A stretch of 64,000 bases of DNA, taken from positions 1 through 64,000 of the forward strand of contig QCHN01000005.1 in NCBI GenBank assembly GCA_003279565.1, given 5' to 3'. Below, one piece after another: positions 61,287-64,000 of the stretch; position 1 is the first letter of the stretch, and each line of letters starts with the position of its first letter. The notes below the pieces were generated by a model, which ran no database searches, was not told the DNA's origin, and saw only the letters and a list, made by a program, of their open reading frames with translations. This DNA is from Prochlorococcus sp. AG-402-C09 (lineage in GTDB: Bacteria > Cyanobacteriota > Cyanobacteriia > PCC-6307 > Cyanobiaceae). The position numbers and the translations under genes were made by a program.

Positions 61287-62375
61287 ATGAATTCAACTTC
61301 TTACTATTTTTATTTGGAAAAACTATTAAAAATAACATACTCTAAACAGGATCATTGGGATATATTTGGAGAACGTTTTTATGAAGTTATTTCAGATTTC
61401 GACGCAATGATAAATTTTCGTTCTAATGGAATTAGTAATATGCTTGAAACAGGACTTCCATCTCAGGAATTAGAGAAAGTTTTAAATGGCGATAAATATG
61501 ATGTTGAATATAATAAATTTGAAAATGATGATATTATTTCTAGATTTCTGGAATTACATATAATGTTTGAGGATAATATTAAAAATATACCATTTAATAA
61601 TTTGATTGGTAATCCAAGAAGATTGAGTTATATTTATCAAAATAAGACATATTTCCTAAATTTTGATGATCTATATCATGTTTACTCAGCCGCTCAAATA
61701 GATAGATTAATAAATATTTTAAATAAACAGAAGAATATCCAAAAGATTTTAGAAATAGGTGGTGGCTATGGAAACCTAGCTACTAAGTTGAAATCAGTTT
61801 TCCCTAAATCTAAATATATAATTATAGATCTTCCCGAAGTTCTACTTATACAACATTACTATATTTCTCACTCTAATCCAAATTGTAAAATAATCAATCT
61901 GTTAGATTTTGGAAAGGATCATATTGATATTATACATAATGAGGAATATGATTATTTACTAATACCTTTTCATATATATAAGGAATTAGATATTAATTTT
62001 GATTTGGTTATAAACACAAGATCTTTTGGTGAAATGCCTAAAACTACTCTACGTGATTATTTTGAATTTATCCATAATAATATAAATCAGGATGGATTTC
62101 TATATACCTCAAATCGATATGTGTTTACAAAATCTATTGACCAGAATAAATTAAGAGATTATCCTTTTGATAATTATTGGGATATTTTGATTTCTCAACC
62201 TCAATGGTTACAAACTCATCTTCATGAGTTTTTACTTCAGAGAACCAATCAAATACCAAAAATTACCTTAGGGACATTCCTAAAAACTTTTCCTATAAAT
62301 ACCCCACCCCCTGGGCCAATCATGAAAAATATACAAAGTCAAGAAGAATGGCTTAGTCACCAAATTAAAAAATAA
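61287..62375 (+). CDS. putative sugar O-methyltransferase
   Basis: IDRLINILNKQKNIQKILEIGGGYGNLATKLKSVFPKSKYIIIDLPEVLLIQHYYIS. Confidence 0.78.
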   Translation: MNSTSYYFYLEKLLKITYSKQDHWDIFGERFYEVISDFDAMINFRSNGISNMLETGLPSQELEKVLNGDKYDVEYNKFENDDIISRFLELHIMFEDNIKNIPFNNLIGNPRRLSYIYQNKTYFLNFDDLYHVYSAAQIDRLINILNKQKNIQKILEIGGGYGNLATKLKSVFPKSKYIIIDLPEVLLIQHYYISHSNPNCKIINLLDFGKDHIDIIHNEEYDYLLIPFHIYKELDINFDLVINTRSFGEMPKTTLRDYFEFIHNNINQDGFLYTSNRYVFTKSIDQNKLRDYPFDNYWDILISQPQWLQTHLHEFLLQRTNQIPKITLGTFLKTFPINTPPPGPIMKNIQSQEEWLSHQIKK

Positions 62376-62511
62376 AAGTTAAGATGGCTTTATAATTAAT
62401 AAATACTCTCTATATAATTTATACGATTGGATTATACTTACTATATCTATTTAGACAATGAGTAATCATAATAATTGTTTGTTAAATAATAAATTGTATT
62501 TTTATTTAGTC

Positions 62512-63858
62512 TTATTTCGACACAGCAATCGAACCTTTAGCATTAAAAACTAATCTCATGGTTTTCATTAATATAACTAAATCTAACAGAGTTGAAAAGT
62601 TTCGAATATAGAAAAAATCATAACTCAATTTGTTTCTTGAATCCTCAATTCTCGCACCATAAGGGTAATTGACTTGTGCCCAACCACTTAAACCAGGTCT
62701 TATGAAATATCTATAATTATAATATGGTATTTGTTTTTCCAAGTCTTCGTCAAACTCTGGTCTTTCTGGCCTGGGTCCTATCAGACTCATTTGACCTGTT
62801 AACACACACCAAAGTTGAGGTAGTTCGTCAATTCTAAGTTTTCTTAGGATATTACCTATTCTCGTAATCCTTTTATCTCCTCTTTTAGACCACTTTGCTC
62901 CTTCTTCTTCTGCATTAACTTTCATGCTTCGAAGTTTGTATATTCGAAATAATTTTCCTCCATAACCTGTCCTGATTTGAGAGTATAGTATTGGGCCTTT
63001 ATCTTCCAGGTATATCAGTATTGATGATATTAAAACAATTGGTAATGTAATAATTATAAGGAATAATGAGAATGAGAAATCTCCTATTCTTTTTACTCTA
63101 AGTTGTAGTGATTCTTTAGGGAATGAAAAACCATCTAGAATAAGATAACTATCTTCTATTAATTTATTAGGGCAACATTCTAAAATTCTTTCAGCCCAGT
63201 TCATAATTGATATAATCTCTATACCTCTATCTTTTAATATAAGAATATTTTTATAATAACTCTTATCTATGTCATTTATATTTTCAACTACAATGCCTTT
63301 TGTATTACTTGCTTTAAGAGTTAATAAATTAGTATCAATTAAATCGATTTTATTTAAATTAATACTTATTTTTTTTGAATCTAATAAATTTGATAAATAA
63401 ACATATGTAGATGAGTTACCAATAAATATCCAATTTTCTGCGTAAGCAACATTATCTTTAGTAAAAAGTTTGATTTGACTAATCGAACTTATAAAAATTA
63501 TAATAAATGAAAGTATTATTAAAATCGAATTATTATTGACTAAAATAAAACTATCTTTAAGAAATAGATTACCAATTAAATATAATGAGCAGCATATTAA
63601 ACATGAGAATATGCTTAAAACAACTTGCTTTAGAATTGTATATGACTTCCTTTTTTGATTAAAAGTGTATCTACCAATTATATAACTAGATAATATCCAA
63701 ACTAATATAATACAAAATAAGGCATATGAAGATTTAGGAGTAGAACTTAATTCGATCTTATTTGATATAAAAAATGTTGATAAAATAATTGTTATATCAA
63801 CTAAAGATGAATAAATTGTTTGTAACCTTGATTTAATCCAAGGTGATAATTCAGTCAT
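62512..63858 (-). CDS. polyprenyl glycosylphosphotransferase (initiating sugar transferase, WbaP/WcaJ type)
   Basis: RVKRIGDFSFSLFLIIITLPIVLISSI, YSQIRTGYGGKLFRIYKLRSMKVNAEEEGAKWSKRGDKRITRIGNILRKLRIDELPQLWCVLTGQMSLIGPRPERPEF. Confidence 0.95.
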   Translation of the reverse strand: MTELSPWIKSRLQTIYSSLVDITIILSTFFISNKIELSSTPKSSYALFCIILVWILSSYIIGRYTFNQKRKSYTILKQVVLSIFSCLICCSLYLIGNLFLKDSFILVNNNSILIILSFIIIFISSISQIKLFTKDNVAYAENWIFIGNSSTYVYLSNLLDSKKISINLNKIDLIDTNLLTLKASNTKGIVVENINDIDKSYYKNILILKDRGIEIISIMNWAERILECCPNKLIEDSYLILDGFSFPKESLQLRVKRIGDFSFSLFLIIITLPIVLISSILIYLEDKGPILYSQIRTGYGGKLFRIYKLRSMKVNAEEEGAKWSKRGDKRITRIGNILRKLRIDELPQLWCVLTGQMSLIGPRPERPEFDEDLEKQIPYYNYRYFIRPGLSGWAQVNYPYGARIEDSRNKLSYDFFYIRNFSTLLDLVILMKTMRLVFNAKGSIAVSK

Positions 63859-63895
63859 TTCTCTTTTTAAGCAAATTTTTGATTATAAAGCGAAT

Positions 63896-64000
63896 TCAAA
63901 TTAAATAATCTGATAAGTTTGAGGAATCTCTTGAAATATTTATTGCTTTAGCTGATGGATAAGGATTTGTTTTTGAAAAATCATTTATAAGTATACGAGA
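63896..64000 (-). CDS. C-terminal end of a CDS running off the window, possibly UDP-GlcNAc 2-epimerase-like
   Basis: Reverse strand: ...SRILINDFSKTNPYPSAKAINISRDSSNLSDYLI*; NPYPSAKA resembles the NPYGDGKA motif near the 2-epimerase C-terminus. Confidence 0.4.
   Translation of the reverse strand, partial: SRILINDFSKTNPYPSAKAINISRDSSNLSDYLI

Overview
The window looks like a marine picocyanobacterial chromosome, probably low-light-adapted Prochlorococcus. This is inferred from gene content and AT richness; no search was run. It has two parts. Positions ~1-16.8 kb are conserved housekeeping genes: larB end, DUF1517, thiS, thiE, ribF, surE, pheS, nadK, cbiET/cobL, ribD, ftsH, argF and lexA with an operator-like inverted repeat. 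Positions ~16.8-64 kb are a very AT-rich surface-polysaccharide accessory region. It holds nucleotide-sugar epimerases, rfbA/rfbB, a complete KDO cassette (kdsD-kdsA-kdsC, kdsB), export and chain-length proteins, a Wzy-like polymerase, glycosyltransferases, methyltransferases, a PglK/MsbA-type ABC exporter, a carbamoyltransferase/SxtJ/DUF5989 module and an initiating sugar transferase. Mobility traces include an intact tyrosine recombinase beside tRNA-Ala(GGC), a decayed integrase fragment ~12 kb away, a decayed rmlB-like fragment and a possible degenerate tRNA-Ala 3' end. The best candidates for undescribed biology are: (1) two divergent proteins sharing a nucleotidyltransferase + HAD (EcbF/BcbF-like) + APH-type kinase architecture, one divergent from a transaldolase-family gene and the other from an epimerase; (2) a radical SAM / class-III aminotransferase / methyltransferase cluster; (3) a tRNA-Ala-linked integrative element with repeated motifs and relics.
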